From assembly GCF_018987265.1 (NCBI RefSeq), contig NZ_CP076853.1, positions 3,375,501-3,439,500 of the forward strand: DNA of 64,000 nucleotides, written 5' to 3'. The notes beneath the pieces were generated by a model. The model made no database searches. It was given only the letters and a program-made list of their open reading frames with translations, and was not told where the DNA came from. The stretch is from Rhizobium sp. WYJ-E13 (GTDB taxonomy: Bacteria > Pseudomonadota > Alphaproteobacteria > Rhizobiales > Rhizobiaceae). Shown piece by piece: positions 63,647 through 64,000 of this stretch. The position numbers and the translations under genes are program-made. Position 1 is the first letter of the stretch; the number at the start of each line of letters is the position of its first letter.

Positions 63647-64000
63647 ATGAAGCATCTTCTGAAATCGTGCACTGCTGCGCTCGCGAGCCTGAGCTTTGCG
63701 ACACAGGTTGTCGCTGCCGAACCGCTGAAGGAATTGGGCAAGGGTGAAGGCGCCGTCAGCATCGTTGCCTGGGCCGGCTATATCGAGCGCGGTGAGACCG
63801 ACAAGAATTACGACTGGGTCACCGATTTCGAAAAGGAAACCGGCTGCAAGGTTTCCGTCAAGACCGCCGCCACCTCGGATGAAATGGTGGCGCTGATGAA
63901 CGAAGGCGGCTTCGACCTCGTCACTGCCTCGGGCGATGCGTCGCTTCGCCTCGTCGCGGGAAAACGCGTCCAGCCCATCAACACCGATCTCATCCCGAGC
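63647..64000 (+). CDS. PotD-like ABC transporter substrate-binding protein, cut by window edge
   Basis: The first 118 residues of a periplasmic binding protein are visible. A signal peptide (MKHLLKSCTAALASLSFATQ, then VVAAEP) leads to VSIVAWAGYIERGETDKNYDW, FEKETGCKVSVKTAATSDEM and GFDLVTASGDASLRLVAGKR, the opening of the spermidine/putrescine-type (COG0687) fold. GGGAGA stands 8 nt before the ATG. Substrate specificity is unknown; the rest of the transporter lies outside the window. Confidence 0.88.
   Translation, partial: MKHLLKSCTAALASLSFATQVVAAEPLKELGKGEGAVSIVAWAGYIERGETDKNYDWVTDFEKETGCKVSVKTAATSDEMVALMNEGGFDLVTASGDASLRLVAGKRVQPINTDLIPS

Overview
The window looks like a chromosomal segment of an alphaproteobacterium of the Rhizobium/Agrobacterium group. 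The reasons are the high GC content, the split pntA1/pntA2/pntB transhydrogenase genes next to a short aa3-type cytochrome oxidase subunit IV, the abundance of TRAP, CUT2 and sugar-catabolic genes each paired with its own LacI/MarR/LysR regulator, an alphaproteobacterial-type lysine/ornithine decarboxylase, a WD40 protein behind a His-rich CobW GTPase, and a rhizobial-type intergenic palindrome between xylA and xylB. No rRNA, tRNA, CRISPR array, insertion sequence, integrase or prophage gene was recognised. Nearly all of the window reads as ordinary core/accessory chromosome.

Layout. 1-4 kb: energy metabolism (cytochrome oxidase subunit IV, pntA1, pntA2, pntB, all on the minus strand) and a GNAT-like N-acyl amino acid synthase relative. 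4-10 kb: a membrane c-di-GMP phosphodiesterase and a TRAP transporter (dctQ-dctM facing a TakP-like binding protein). 10-16 kb: small-molecule enzymes with regulators (glutamine-amidotransferase-type hydrolase, aldo/keto reductase, LacI + 2-hydroxyacid dehydrogenase, MarR divergent from a creatininase-family amidohydrolase). 16-20 kb: CobW metallochaperone + WD40 protein, cysE, and a diguanylate cyclase. 20-30 kb: serine hydrolase, NAD-dependent epimerase, acetyltransferase, ornithine/lysine decarboxylase with a long leader and a divergent LysR, a DUF1007/NicO metal-efflux pair, DUF533, and KDPG aldolase. 30-36 kb: CYTH and CHAD polyphosphate-type proteins, a VOC protein behind a SoxR-like box, trhO, a CHASE4-GGDEF-EAL protein, and a MarR/membrane-protein operon. 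36-51 kb: a carbohydrate region with GH1 beta-glucosidase, DoxX, sugar isomerase + Gfo/Idh/MocA dehydrogenase, a CUT2 sugar ABC transporter with divergent LacI, and a xylose cluster (LacI-xylB-xylA). 50.7-54.5 kb: an EmrAB-type multidrug pump divergent from its TetR. 54.5-64 kb: a broken AraC-GyrI regulator, terC behind a structured leader, gltX, lysS, an SDR/AraC pair, a hypothetical anchored protein, a LysR and the start of a PotD-like binding protein.

How the parts fit. The sugar region is modular. Each catabolic or transport unit has a nearby LacI-type gene and a palindromic operator: a tandem double operator at 44277-44313, one at 40371-40388, one at 50654-50675 and an AT-rich one at 14582-14609. 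These palindromes differ in sequence, so several separate LacI regulons are likely. Three c-di-GMP proteins within 31 kb suggest local signalling capacity.

Most interesting non-coding signals: (i) a perfect 10-bp stem that buries the terC ribosome-binding site; (ii) the long leader of the decarboxylase gene, with an upstream reading frame that overlaps its start codon as ATGA; (iii) the SoxR/MerR-type box with a 19-bp promoter spacer before the VOC gene; (iv) a 21-bp perfect palindrome before the terminal polyamine-type binding protein. I found no clear undescribed multigene system. The terC leader is the best candidate for an undescribed regulatory element.
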